64,000 bases of DNA from Isoetes taiwanensis (taxonomy: Eukaryota; Streptophyta; Lycopodiopsida; Isoetales; Isoetaceae), in the NCBI GenBank assembly GCA_021234155.1, contig JAJEKV010000005.1:12036787-12100786 (forward strand), written 5' to 3'. The notes under the pieces were generated by a model. It was not told the DNA's origin, ran no database searches, and was given only the letters and a program-made list of their open reading frames with translations. A program made the position numbers and the translations under genes. Numbering within the stretch: the first letter of the stretch is position 1; the number at the start of each line of letters is the position of its first letter. This document shows positions 10,129-21,884 of this stretch, in pieces.

Positions 10129-13100
10129 GCCAGATCTTAGGAGAAACTAGCTGGTAAGAAGTGCATCTTTGTCCCATATTTTTCACCATGTATGTAGTGA
10201 CCCTCTTAATGTTTGTATTTAGTCCTGTACAAAATTTGCAAATCCGATGCATGTATTCGAAAGCTTTGCTATGATTGCCAAATTTTCTTTCTTTATATAG
10301 TTAAGAAGTAAAAGCATAGAATTATGCTTGCATCTACATTGAATTATATATAACACAGTAACAAATTAACAACATTGATATGTTTGAAGGGAAAATGTTT
10401 TCTATACGTTTGCATTGGGAGTACTTTGAAGATGTATTGAAGTTTTTTCCTGTGCATGCATGCCATGATCAGCAGATGGGTATGCTTAAATGCTATGGCA
10501 CCAATTGTTAACTCCAATTGCTGAAGCTCCAGAGTTGGAGTTGGCAGTAGACTTTATGTTTGACAAGCAATGCAGTTAAAGAAGTGAAGATATGGCTACT
10601 ACCCATGATCATGAAAGTGGTGTAATGGATGAATCCATCAAATACAGTTTTGTCATGTGCACTGGTTGAGACTTGGCCTGTAATTCTAAGAGGAGACAGA
10701 TATTCTGGCGCAGAAAAATGGTGTTCTTAACAGCGTTAAAATTGCACCTTATACAATAGGATCCTACATGTTGGAGAGCTATGATGAGTTTATCATTGTT
10801 GGTTTATTCTTATTTCAGTGGGACTATTGTTGTTTTATGCTTGATTGCAGGCATTTGCCAATCAACAGCCAAGTGGTTTATTCTTATTTCAGAGGGACTA
10901 TTGTTGTTTTATGCTTGATTGAGGCCTCTCAGGCATTTTTAAATCAACAACTAAGTGTATACACATGGATTGAATTTATTTCAGCATATGGCAATGTTGG
11001 ACAAGGACAGGAATTGTAGCAGAAGATGTACTTGGAGTGCAATGATTGCAACCTTTGTACAACACGGTACAGAGTATGGACCAAAATTAAGAAAAAAAGT
11101 GATGGCTCAGCCAAAGGTACATGATGACAGCTAGCTGCGATTGTCCCTTTGTGAGGGCATTGAAAGAGCATTGATTTTGCTTAAATATGGTAGCACTAGC
11201 TCTTCTCATAACAGTTGCGTAAGTATGGATTTGGCTCCATATTTCTTCCTTCTTGAGATTTCTTTATGACTCTACAACTGGATGCTTTAAATGTGGATGG
11301 AAAACTTTACACACAAGTTATGGACGATTTACCTACTTGCAGATCATTTAAAAGCAATGCAGTATCATGCTTCTGAATTGCCCAATATTTATGCTGGTGA
11401 CCATCTCAGGCCGTGTTCAAAAGGTACCCATTTGCAAATATAATTTTGTCGCTGAAATATTCTTATTCTCAGTTTGTAATGTTTTTTTTTTTGCCTCATT
11501 TATTAAGTTTTGACCTCTCTACAACTTTTCCTTGAGCTTTTAGGGATTCCTTGATAAGTAACGAATACGTGAAATATGTGAAACACGTTTGCTCTACCAC
11601 ATATGATTTTGATTTGAATTTGTTGGTTAGCTTGGTCTATCAAGTGGTCTGAAGTGCAATATTTTCAGGTATATGCAGCATAGTAACGCCTAGCTATGTC
11701 CAATGATGTGAAACGATGAATTTGACTTCAAATTGTACTGTTACATTTGGGCCAAATACCAATGGTTTATATGTTAATCAGCCAGGCAAAACATAAAATG
11801 CAGTAGGATTGCTTCCTTGATCTATGAAGAATCATCTTTAAATTGTGCAGGATTTCCTTGGACTTCTACTTGGTAATTTCTGTGAGCCCAACAGACAATC
11901 TTTTCTTCAGTCTAGGAGTATCCAGATCTGAAGAAGTCAATAGCTACTTCCATAAACATGAACAAAATTACAGATGTAATTATTGGAATTGCTACTTCAA
12001 AACGCCTGGCTATTTTAGATCCAAGCAATTGCCTATATACTACAAGTCAGATCTTTTCACTTAGCACAACATATTTCCATCAGATGTAACACTACAAGTT
12101 CGATCTTTTTGCTTAGCAGAAAACTAGATATGTCGATCTCAAAACGATGAAAGATACAAACTCTTTGCTTAGATATCTGAAATCGATAGCCTATGCAGTT
12201 GGAACGATGAATATATTGGCAACCTCATCTATCTTGACAAGAGAAAGTTCTTACGCATGGATTATACCTTATCCCTTAGAGCATATGACAGAGATACTAA
12301 TGATCAAATTTTGGACATGGGGAACAATTGATATTAGTTGGACATGCACTCTCTGTTTCCAGCATTTGTAAAACTCATATTTCTGCGAATGAATTTTAGT
12401 ATATTGATGACATCACAAGATAGTCTCTTTTGTTTACGATAGTGCACAACGGATTATCAAAGTTAGTCTGTCAAGAAATTATTTTCCTATCTAGGTATTT
12501 CCTTTGATATTTTTGCATCTGGATTGAGCGTACTTTGTTTTGTATGTGTTGCATAGGATAATTTTTGTGAGTAATCTATTTTGTCAAACATCATATTCTA
12601 ACTAGATATTCTGACATGCTCAAGAACTAATATTCCAAAACATTTTTTTGTACATAATGTTATTCCATAACTTTGTTTCACTCTTTTATCTTATAATATA
12701 CTGAAATATATTTCCCATCCGCTCACCTGGCTACATTTAGTGTTGTGTCTGTTGCAATTTCAAATCATACATTTGAGATTTATAGCAACTGCAAATGCTG
12801 AATATAACTTTTTACGCGTGTTTTCATCGTTTGAGTGTTGTGTGAGTTTGCACAGAGAAAAAAGAATAATTGACAATAATTGGGTCCAAGCTTTGAGAAT
12901 TGCAAGCAACTTATTCAGTTATTGTGCATGATATACATGTTCAACAAATCACATTTTCATTGCATAGTTTAAAACCTTTTTCCATCATTCATTAGGACAT
13001 CATAATCTATCAAGAGTAAGGTTATGTTTCCTCATAATGTTTGTATTCTACTCATTTCCTCACAAATGGTTTGAACCAATAGCTATAGTGCACTTTAAAA

Positions 13101-13500
13101 TATGTTACCCTTACTTTATCATAATGTTTGTGATTCCCTCATTTCGATACAAATGGTTTGAGGTGCTTTCTAAACTATGTTTCTCTTGCTACTATTGTAT
13201 GACTCAAGAGTGGCATATATAAACACACATTGTTCATAGCATGAAAGTTATTGAGAATGAGCCGAACCACCAACAGACAACTTACACTATGTTGACCAAA
13301 TCACAAATAAACTTACTATTATATAACTCCTCCATAAACCAGCACCAACTAATTCTAAGACTTTTCTAAAAATTCTTGAATAAAAACAAAGTACTCACAC
13401 CAGCCAATGGTACAAGCCATCTCTAATATGAGATATTTCTAACATCATCCCATCTACACAACTTCAGGTCTTAATAGAATTTGAGTAATAACTATAATGT
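10129..13500. other. Helitron 2 interior without recognisable genes
   Basis: AT-rich, with only short frames on either strand and none with family motifs. A partial duplication lies at about 10800-10925, where 'tggtttattcttatttcag' with 'ggactattgttgttttatgc' appears twice. A looser one lies near 13035-13160 ('cctcacaaatggtttgaa' and 'cgatacaaatggtttgag'). These could be eroded captured introns. No Rep, helicase or host gene was recognised. Confidence 0.5.
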
Positions 13501-13566
13501 GACCATAGTCACCTTGAAAATAACATGTTGTAGCTAAATCCCGGCAACGCCGGGCACAATAACTAG

Positions 13567-14300
13567 TTTATATTATTTTAGGGAATGTCCCTTGCATGCT
13601 TTTCAACCTAATGTCATGACAATTTATATTGTTTTATGGAAATGTCCTCTTACATTGCGTGCCATTTGAGAGTGACAAACAATAAATAAATCATAAATTT
13701 GGTAACTCTCTACATCAAAGTGGAAAACCAAACTATATTTTATCCCATATTGGTTAACATAGTAGATGGGTGATATAAATTTTGACACTTAACCATGTAT
13801 CTAAGCTAATTAAAGAACAGATCTTATCTAGGCTAGCTAAGAATTAATCTTTCCCTAACAACGTATACCCTAACAAGGAAAGGTGTCAATTTTCATAAAC
13901 TTATACAACTTACACCCTAATGAGGAAAGGTTATATATGTATAATTAAAATTGGGAAGGGCAAAGAAGATGCGGGTTGACCTAATTTGGATGAATGGTTC
14001 AGAGGTGAGCTTTTGAACGGTGCATATTAAAAGTGCTCTAATACATCTGGATGTTGGCAGGATTGAAAAGGTAGAGTGGAATAACGTGGCCAAAAAGGAC
14101 TTTTTTTATACTTCGGTGACGTTTTTAGAAAAATGTCGTTTAATCCTTAATTAATTCACATGGCTCTCTAATAAACATACAACAGATATAACCTTTGCTA
14201 CTTTTCAATGATGCATTGAGTAAACAAAGGCCAAAGAAAAAGGAAGAAATAGCTATGAGTGACAAAATTGACCTACATTATTTGTTCTAATATAACGGCA
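13567..14300 (+). repeat. Copy of the AP2/ERF 3'-flank segment (paralog of about 35530-36350)
   Basis: The stretch runs colinear with about 35530-36350 over more than 700 bases, from 'tttatattattttagggaat' to 'cctacattatttgttctaat'. It lacks the small LINE tail present in the other copy (35636-35680) and is cut at 14302 by LINE 1. It belongs to the same unit as 9380-9452, split by Helitron 2. Confidence 0.9.
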
Positions 14301-15149
14301 AGAATAGAATAGAATAGTTTTTTTAATGTCCACGGAGACCAATAGGTCATGGGACCCATATAATGGGCTAATACAATCATTACTACTAGGATTAAAAAAC
14401 CCCTGCCTCGAAAGGTTTTCAAGGGAAAAACCTTTGCAGTAATGATGATACTAGACAAACGGAGATAATGACTACTGAGGGCTCAGTAATTGCAGACGTT
14501 TATCTAGAACCTCAGTATGTATAATGCCAAGTCATGCACAGATGGTGCTCTGAGAAGTTGTGGAAGCGTGGAAATGGAATGCTAAGGTCAAAAAATGATT
14601 CCAGACTATCTCAAAAGCGGGGGCAACTTCGGAAAGAGTATGGCTTTCATCTTCAATAACCATGGCGGCACCGGGCACATAGTCTCACTTCTCAGCGGCA
14701 ATTCGCGGCCGCTCCCATCTACTGTCTCAATCAAGTAGCTGTGGGGACCCCGCGAATTGATGCAATAGCTACAAGCTTGTTCTGGACAATGAAGCAAGCA
14801 AATAAGCTTGGGGCCCCGGTGCCAAGGTGGGATTTATGTGTGCATGATAATGACCGGTTTTCACTTGGGCCAAAATAGCTGATTTCCCATATCTTTTGAG
14901 AAAAAGCGACCATTGAGATATTGTTGCAAAAGCTTCGGGATCCAGCCCGGCAAGCATCGGCGATGTAGTGCAATGCTCTTTCCAACATCGTTTCAAATCT
15001 TTGAGGAGATTCAGCCATGGCAAGTGCAAAACAGGATACCTAACATCATCCATGTGGTGCACCTTGCGGATATAGTGGAGATGGCTTCATGGCGGAATGT
15101 TGAAGAGGCCAAAAACCTGTCTCTTGTAAAAAGAATAGCATAGGGCACC

Positions 15150-16588
15150 GTTGTTTTAACTCAGAGGCTGTAAGTGAGAAAGGACTTTTGCACCCACCAA
15201 GCTCTCCCAAGCACTAGCACTAATGGCGTGCCCCCACACTTGAGAACCATACAAGAAAAAGCGGGGCTCTACCAAAGCCCGAAACAAGTGGGCTTTCCGT
15301 GGCCAATCATGAATTTCTCTTGAAAACAATTGTCTTGCATTGCATAGAGTGCTCTCCATCCGGCAGACCACCGCTTGGTAATACATTGTTCCCAAAGTGT
15401 GTTCTTCTGAAATTCTACACCAAGATACTTGTAGCTATCTATAACTTCAACCCAGCGGCTATCATAGTGCATAGGGGAACATTGTGACGAGAAGATTGAA
15501 CTACCAAAAGCTTGGTCTTTTGGAGATTAACACTGTGAGACTGTGTTCTCACAAAAAGCTGTCGCGAGCATGTAAATGTTCTTTGCATACTAGCGGCGGT
15601 ATGTGCGAGAAGTGAAACATCATCGGCATACATAAGTTGCCTAATGATATAGTGTGCCAAATGTGGACCTCCGCCGCCATGATTATCAAGCCAATCTTCC
15701 AATTGATCAATGTACATGCCAAAGAGTGTAGGAGATAAAGGGCAACCCCGGCGAACTCCAATATTCTAGTGATTTGAGTACCGATCTTTGGAAATTTAGC
15801 AAAAACCCTTTCATAGAGCCGATAAACTACATTTTGAAGATCTTGTAGAACCCCAAGTGCACGCAAGTGCTTGCCAAAGAAGCTTCAGCGTGGTAATTGT
15901 ATCAAAAGCGTATAAAATCAACAAAGCATATATAGAGGTCTTGTTTCAAACTTGACTATGTTCAATAAGCATGCGCAATTGTGAAAATATGGTCTATTGT
16001 AGAATGGCATGGACGAAAGCCTGCCTCCGCAAAGACACCCCAAGATGTTCTGCCCATGATGTCAACTCGCTTCTCGGTAAAGACCGGGCTAAGAGCTTTG
16101 AAAATATGGAACTTACCATGATCATGTGATAATTAGAAGGGTCATGCTTATCACCGCTTTGTAAATTGGTGCGACCTTCTTGACAGCCCAAGTTTCTAGC
16201 AAGCCTTCTTGCAAAGCTTGATTTAAAAAGAGTAGTGATGATTGGAAGCAATAGCGGACCCCCCTTCCCCCCCCCCATTTAAGCAATTACGCTTTGCAAA
16301 CCTTGAAGATCGGGGAGACTTGCCATTATAAATGCCGCATCCTTCTTTGACTTCCTCCTCTGTGAATTGAAGAATATCACCTACCAAAGGAGGCCGCAAA
16401 TTAAGGACCCCGGGATGATCATATAAGTGGACCAATCGCTCATCCCATTCTTTGCATAGAAATAGGTCCAAGGGTAGGAGGTGGTCGATATAATATTTTT
16501 TGCTAGAAGGTCCGAGGCTCACGTGCGATAATTCAAACATTTGCTTCGATGCTTTCGGCAACAAAGCGTGCCTTCTTCTGCGTTTCAA
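15150..16588 (-). pseudogene. LINE 1 reverse transcriptase domain (broken)
   Basis: Consecutive minus-strand pieces show RT blocks in order: 'EEEVKEGCGIYNGKSP' (about 16350-16290; the usual K-SPGPD region is damaged), 'SNYHMI...SSIFSKLLA' (about 16135), 'MYADDVSLLAH' (about 15635-15605; YADD catalytic box), 'VIDSYKYLGVEF' (about 15440; thumb) and 'FFLYGSQVWGH' (about 15250). Pieces at 15994-16278, 15439-15717 and 15156-15472 are in different frames, so several indels have accumulated. It would copy its own RNA at a nicked target if intact. Confidence 0.82.
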
Positions 16589-16904
16589 AATAGACTTATA
16601 ATTACGAATGGCATTATGTGGCGTATCGGCTCAACTATCATTCGCAATTGTTTTTAAAGGCTGCTGCGGTCTTCATCAAACCGCATTTCTAGAAAAGGAT
16701 TTCCTACCAAATGAGCAACACCAGTCGTGTACCAAAGCAAGAGAGGCCAGAAGTAAGCAAAGCATCGGCAAAATCTTTGCATTACGCTCTTGAAGAGTTG
16801 GGTAATCAAAATACACAAGCCGCGAGAGCTAATGTCTGTTCATATTCAAAAGATCTAGAATAAGTCAAAGCGAATCACGAGGCGAGAACTGAATAGCAAT
16901 GGGT

Positions 16905-17756
16905 TGAAGAGGTGGAAGCTGCCACTTTAATGACAAATAAAGTGGATAGTGATCGATTTTATCTCCTCATCTCTATGCCTTGTGCCAATTCGAAAAATCT
17001 GAAATGAGATCCAAGGCTTGCACTTGGGAAATGACATAATCAACAACACTAGTACCACCACCACTGCCTATCACATGCGCATGTAATACCTTTAGAGTGT
17101 GGCCATTGCTCTAAGCCATTACAAAGTACCATCTCAAAGACTTCACACAAATGGATGAGCTCCCTTCCAAATGTTGAGACGGGTTTGTTAGCATCGGCGA
17201 TGAGCGTGGAAAAGCTCAGATCATTAGCGGACATCCATAAAGGGTCCGCGAACATCCTCAAGTATGAGTTGAGCGGTTTGCATTTCAGCGGTCGCGAGCA
17301 TTGAAATCACCAAGAAGAATAACATGCCCCAACTGTTTGAATTGAGCAATGTCATCATAAAGATCACCATAGGGATCATCTGCTTACATCATATTCATCA
17401 TAAAAAGGTGATGATATAGGTGGGAAGTAACAGGCAGCAACAAAAATGGTACTACTATTGTGGCAATGAAGTTTGATCCACATGTAGCGATTATATCTAT
17501 CAGCTTTATGAAGCGTGATATATGGAGCAAGGGCATCCTTGAAATAGCAAGCAACTCCACCGCAACCCCGTTGCCCATGACATTCATTAAATAATGAAAA
17601 GAATTGATAGCCTGTAAAATGAGGTAGCCGTTTGGCTGAATGCTCCCACGTTTCCATGAGCAGAAGGATATCCATATCTTTTGCAATGGGATTCAAGCCA
17701 TCACCTTTACGCCAGGGAAACCCTCGACAATTCCAAGACACCAACCGAAGGCACAT
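16905..17756 (-). pseudogene. LINE 1 apurinic/apyrimidinic-type endonuclease domain (broken)
   Basis: Starts as 'MCLRLVSWNCRGF', the classic opening of plant LINE ORF2, then 'ILLLMETW' (catalytic E region). After a frame break it continues to 'VILLGDFNARDR' near 17285-17320, which carries the GDFN/D motif, and then 'DHYPLYL' near 16945, which holds the conserved DH of the last EN motif. The order and spacing fit an exonuclease-endonuclease-phosphatase fold that nicks target DNA for reverse transcription. At least two frame changes and stops (near 17380 and 17270) break it. Confidence 0.8.
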
Positions 17757-17862
17757 TTCCTAGGAAGATACATGTGAGGTATGAGCAGTGCGAACTGAGG
17801 AGGCTGGAGCAAGAGAGGCGGCAGCAGCAGCAGTAGCAGCAACATCAGCAGCAGCATCAAGG

Positions 17863-18566
17863 GTGCCAAAAAAAAGTGTTCATTTGGTCATGGGTTCAAA
17901 CCTTGGCAATGTCACTTATATTTGGAAGTTGGTTACTAGGGATATACGATGATGATCCCCGATGTGGTAGAACTTAAAAGCCTATACATGTCCTCCACTT
18001 TGGCTGCTCGTTGGCAGTGGGACAAAAACTAGCTAGTCTGTAAAAAGACTAGTCTAGACCAGTAAAAGTTGGTTTACAGATTACTGTGGCTGGTTTACTG
18101 GTTACTGTAAAAAAAAAAAGCCCTCTGGTCCTAGGATGCCCAAAAAGTCATACGTGGCAGGCGGCACTAGGCTGGTGACGCTGGGTTCAGCGATGCCCCT
18201 AGAGTTGCCCCTAGGATCCGAAAACTTCCTCAAGGCGTGATTAAATCCTGCCTACAAAATGTGCATGTAAGGCCAAAGTTTTGCCCAACGGATGTGTGGT
18301 GAGTTGGTATAGGCCTAGTAATGCCAAAAAAAAAGTGTTCATTTGGTCATGGGTTCAAACCTTGCCAATGTCACTTATATTTGGAAGTTGGTTACTAGGG
18401 GTATACGATGATGATCCCCGACGTGGTAGAACTTAAAAGCCTATACATGTCCTCCACCTTGGCTTTCGTTGGCGATGGGACAAAAAACTAGCTAGTGCGT
18501 AAAAAGACTAGTCTAGACCCGATAAAAGTTGGTTTCACGATTCTTGTGGCTAGTTTACTGAGTTCT

Positions 18567-18597
<31 letters not shown>

Positions 18598-19066
18598 GCC
18601 CTCTGGTCCTAGGATGCCCAAAAAGTCATACGTGGCAGGCGGCACTAGGCTGGTGACGCTGGGTTCAGCGATGCCCCTAGAGTTGCCCTAGGATCCGAAA
18701 ACTTCCTCAAGGCGGGATTAAATCCTGCCTACAAAGTGTGCATGTAAGGCCAAAGTTTTGCCCAACGGATGTGTGGTGAGTTGGTAGTAATGCCAAAAAA
18801 AAGTGTTCGTTTGGTCATGGGTTCAAACCTTGCCAATGTCATTTATATTTGGAAGTTGGTTACTAGGGGTATACGATGATGATCCCCGACATGGTAGAAC
18901 TTAAAAACCTATACATGTCCTCCACTTTGCTGCTCGTTGGCAGTGGGACAAAAACTAGTGGGACAAAAACTAGCTAGTCTGTAAAAAGACTAGTCTAGAC
19001 CAGTAAAAGTTAGTTTACAGATTACTATGGCTAGTTTACTGGTTACTGTAAAAAAAAAAAAAAAAA
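17863..19066 (+). mobile_element. Head-to-tail tRNA-derived SINE units (first block)
   Basis: Three consecutive units end in poly(A) runs at 18109-18119, 18570-18592 and 19049-19066, with a repeat length of about 470 bases. Each full unit begins 'ccctctggtcctaggatgcc', contains an A-box-like 'gtgtggtgagttggtatagg', a short A run and a B-box-like 'catgggttcaaaccttgcc', then a body and the A tail. The first unit is 5'-truncated at 'tgcc'. The tRNA-like boxes sit in the middle of the repeated unit, so the real SINE may be the second half, with the first half a linked sequence. Units differ by scattered substitutions and indels. Confidence 0.78.
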
Positions 19067-21233
19067 CCCGGACATAACTAGCCTCGACAACAGCCTTACT
19101 AGCAACTCCAACCACCTCAGTCAATCCCTCAGTAGCTTTATCATCCCATACATGGACCGAGCTAATCCAAGATGGCATATTTCTCCGTGATCCTTTAATG
19201 AAACATGTTCATGCTTTAGTTCAGCTGTACAACTATACCACTTAGAACTAATCATTTCAGCATTACTACTTACATGATCATTTTCTGTATCCTCCATGGT
19301 TAGCATATCTGATCATGTGCATATTTTAGCACTTAAAAATTTCAAAGCTAAGCACTTTCTTCAATTAAGTAATATATCGAATGTGTCGACTTATCATTCT
19401 AGGCATCATACATAAGCCATGGCAAAAGCCGACCAAATTGAGATATCCAAGTTTCAAGATCATTGCTCATGCATTAACTTATGCAGATGAGATAATAGAA
19501 TAAATTAAGCTTCTTGCTTACAACAACAGAAAATATTATCTAGCATAAACCTCTTTCGTTTTATCAGATAAACCTTCATGAGAGCCTAAGGATTTCAACT
19601 TGTCGCACAAACTCTTGAAATTGTTGTACGCGATGATGTGTAGCAAAGCATCATTATTCTTCATTATTATTACGCGCTTGAACTTGGCGGCTCGATTCCA
19701 TCATCCATGCAAACAACTTTACGTTAGAACAAAGAGAACCACATTAAGAGGAGAATATCCGCATTCTGCAGCGACCAAACAAGCAAACATTAGCATGAAT
19801 ATGGTAATGATGCGAGGGTTAAAAGGTACATTGGGTATTCTCGATCTTCGCCCTTCACCCAATGTAGCCTCTTGCCCTTCGGTAATGTAAAGCAAATGAA
19901 TTTTGGAATGAAAAAATAAAAGAGCAAATTCAGTAAATTCTTCCTGAACTTTTAGTCAGAAGAATCATTATACAACCAATCAAACTTAGTTTGTTAGGCT
20001 CAGCTTCACGTTTAAACTTCCTGCTTTTGCAAGCCGTAATATCTTTACAAATGTGCAGGCTATCATAACCTTGCAGAATGGTGAATCACATGCCATACTA
20101 CAATATTTAAACTAACAATAACGAAACTGCAGCTTGTAAATTTTCTGCAATATTCCACTGGTTAAGACAAAATAATAAATTGAGCAGGACCAGTCACCTG
20201 AAATTTGTCTTGCTTAGAATTAGCCTTGTACTCAAATTGGCGCTTATCCTGGCAGGCAATGGGCACATCATTTGCACTGTAGTAAATGCCATCTTATTAG
20301 ATACAATGCTTTTCTTGTCATCCATGATCAATATATGAATATCCCAGGACTGCTCTGCTTGAAAAACTGGGACCAGGAACTTCAAATCATAAGGCAAAAT
20401 CTTTCCAGGTCTCCATTCAAGCCATGGGATCAGCTTGCGAAAAATATATTCAGATTGTGAAAGCATGCAAAAACGGCTCCAGCTTGAAGCTCAAAAAAGC
20501 TTAGAGCATCAAACAACATGTTTTCAGGATGTAGAACAGATCTTTGAGGCAGAAGGAGCTGCAAAAGATCTCCGAAATTTCATAGTCTTGCTTTGAAACC
20601 TGTTAACGGCAAAGCAAATGTGCCGGCTCCTCTTGTGCCAAGGAAATAGCCATCTACTTTTTGCCAAAGATAGGCCAAACTATTGGAAGGGCGCAAATCT
20701 TAATCTACAGATCAAATGCCAAGTCTCAGGCTTGCTCTCAATACAACTTTTACAGCTGCGAACCCTAAGAGCTTTTTACTGCATATAAGCTTCGCTTTAT
20801 TTTTGGCATTCCATAAATGGCCCACAACCCAATACCACGAATTTTAAATGCTATTTTGAAGACAAGGCCAACTAAAAGTTTAACCACTATATCCATCAAT
20901 ATTGATTAAATTCTATATCACATATATGATATCTTAATGATTGAGAAAATCTCTCATATTTTCCATGTGATAGCTCCCATTCCCGAAAGACATGTAGCTA
21001 GATATACTAAGTATATCTCAAATCTACCAAATCTACTATGGTAAACGGCTTATTCACCTTTCATGGCAATTGCAAGTACAAGTTCTCCAATTTACAGAGT
21101 ACATAGCTGTTATGCTATGAACAAATGTAGTAATATCTACAAGAAAGAAATCTCGTATGTCTCCTACGTGAGAGCTCACATTCAAGAAACACATGTTAAT
21201 CAATAATAATAATAAAAAAAAAAAAAAAAAAAA
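19067..21233 (-). other. Intervening block with possible gene fragments
   Basis: This 2.2-kb block separates two groups of SINE units. On the minus strand three short stretches look protein-like: about 19300-19050 ('AELKHEHVSLKDHGEICHL' in one frame, 'MPSWISSVHVWDD' in another), about 19790-19560 ('NNDALLHIIAYNNFKSL') and 20466-20194 ('KLIPWLEWRPGKILPYDLKF'). I do not recognise the families and no complete gene can be built. They may be exons of a decayed or captured gene. The block ends in 'aataataataat' and a 20-base A run before the next SINE unit. Confidence 0.35.
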
Positions 21234-21884
21234 CCCTTCTGTCCTAGGATGCCCAAAAAGTCATACGTGGCAGGCGGCACTAGGCTGGTGACGCTGGGTT
21301 CAGCGATGCCCCTAGAGTTGCCCCTAGGATCTGAAAACTTCCTCAAGGCAGGATTAAATCCTGCCTACAAAGTGTGCATGTAAGGCCAAAATTTTGCCCA
21401 ACAGATGTGTAGTGAGTTGGTATAGGCCTAGTAATGCCAAAAAAAAAGCGTTCATTTAGTCATGGGTTCAAACCTTGCCAATGTCACTTATATTTGGAAG
21501 TTGGTTACTAGGGGTATACGATGATGATCCCCGACGTGGTAGAACTTAAAAGCCTATACATGTCCTCCACTTTGGCTGCTTTCGTTGGCGATGGGACAAA
21601 AACTAGCTAGTCTGTAAAAGACTAGTCTAGACCGATAAAAGTTGGTTTCTGATTCATCGTGGCTGGTTTCTTGGTTCTTGTAAAAAAAAACCCTCTCGGT
21701 CCTAGGATGCCCAAAAAGGCATATTGGCGGCGGCACTAAATTTGGTGGTGGCCCGGGGGTTCAGCGATGCCCCTAGAGTTGCCCCTAGGATCCGAAAACT
21801 TCCTCAAGGCGGGATTAAATCCTGCCTACAAAGTGTGCATGTAAGGCCAAAGTTTTGCCCAACGGATGTGTGGTGAGTTGGTAT
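21234..21884 (+). mobile_element. tRNA-derived SINE units (second block)
   Basis: One full unit (21234-21690, A tail 21682-21690) is followed by the first ~190 bases of another, which stops right after the A-box-like 'gtgagttggtat' where copia sequence begins. Order and orientation match 17863-19066. Confidence 0.78.

Larger units (their letters stand above)
9453..13566 (+). mobile_element. Non-autonomous Helitron 2 with exact ends
   Basis: The element begins with TC at 9453 and ends with CTAG at 13563-13566. A perfect 6-bp-stem terminal hairpin ('cccggcaacgccggg', 13540-13554) lies 8 bases upstream of CTAG. It is inserted between A (9452) and T (13567) with no target duplication, as expected of Helitrons. 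Joining the flanks gives 'acgataa|tttatatt', which matches the uninterrupted paralog near 35530 ('cacaa|tttatatt'), a natural empty site. No Rep/helicase protein is encoded, so it would need help from an autonomous partner. Confidence 0.88.
14302..17862 (-). mobile_element. LINE 1, decayed non-LTR retrotransposon
   Basis: Read on the minus strand, the element runs endonuclease (17756-16900), reverse transcriptase (16588-15150), 3' region, and a tail of short 'tattc' repeats (14302-14317) in place of poly(A). A ~290-base 3' fragment of the same family lies at 59832-60125 and a ~45-base one at 35636-35680. The right (5') limit is taken where SINE sequence starts. A CAG/CAA-rich stretch (17820-17860) may belong to the 5' region. 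The insertion site corresponds to 36352 in the intact paralog. Many stops and frameshifts make it inactive. Confidence 0.82.

Noticed and set aside
6533..13566. Rep/helicase protein of an autonomous Helitron
   Set aside because: No long frame or recognisable HUH (two-His) or SF1 helicase motif was found in either element.
17863..21884. Functional tRNA genes at the A/B-box pairs
   Set aside because: The boxes lack a foldable acceptor stem and anticodon arm with correct spacing, and repeat with poly(A) tails, which fits SINEs.
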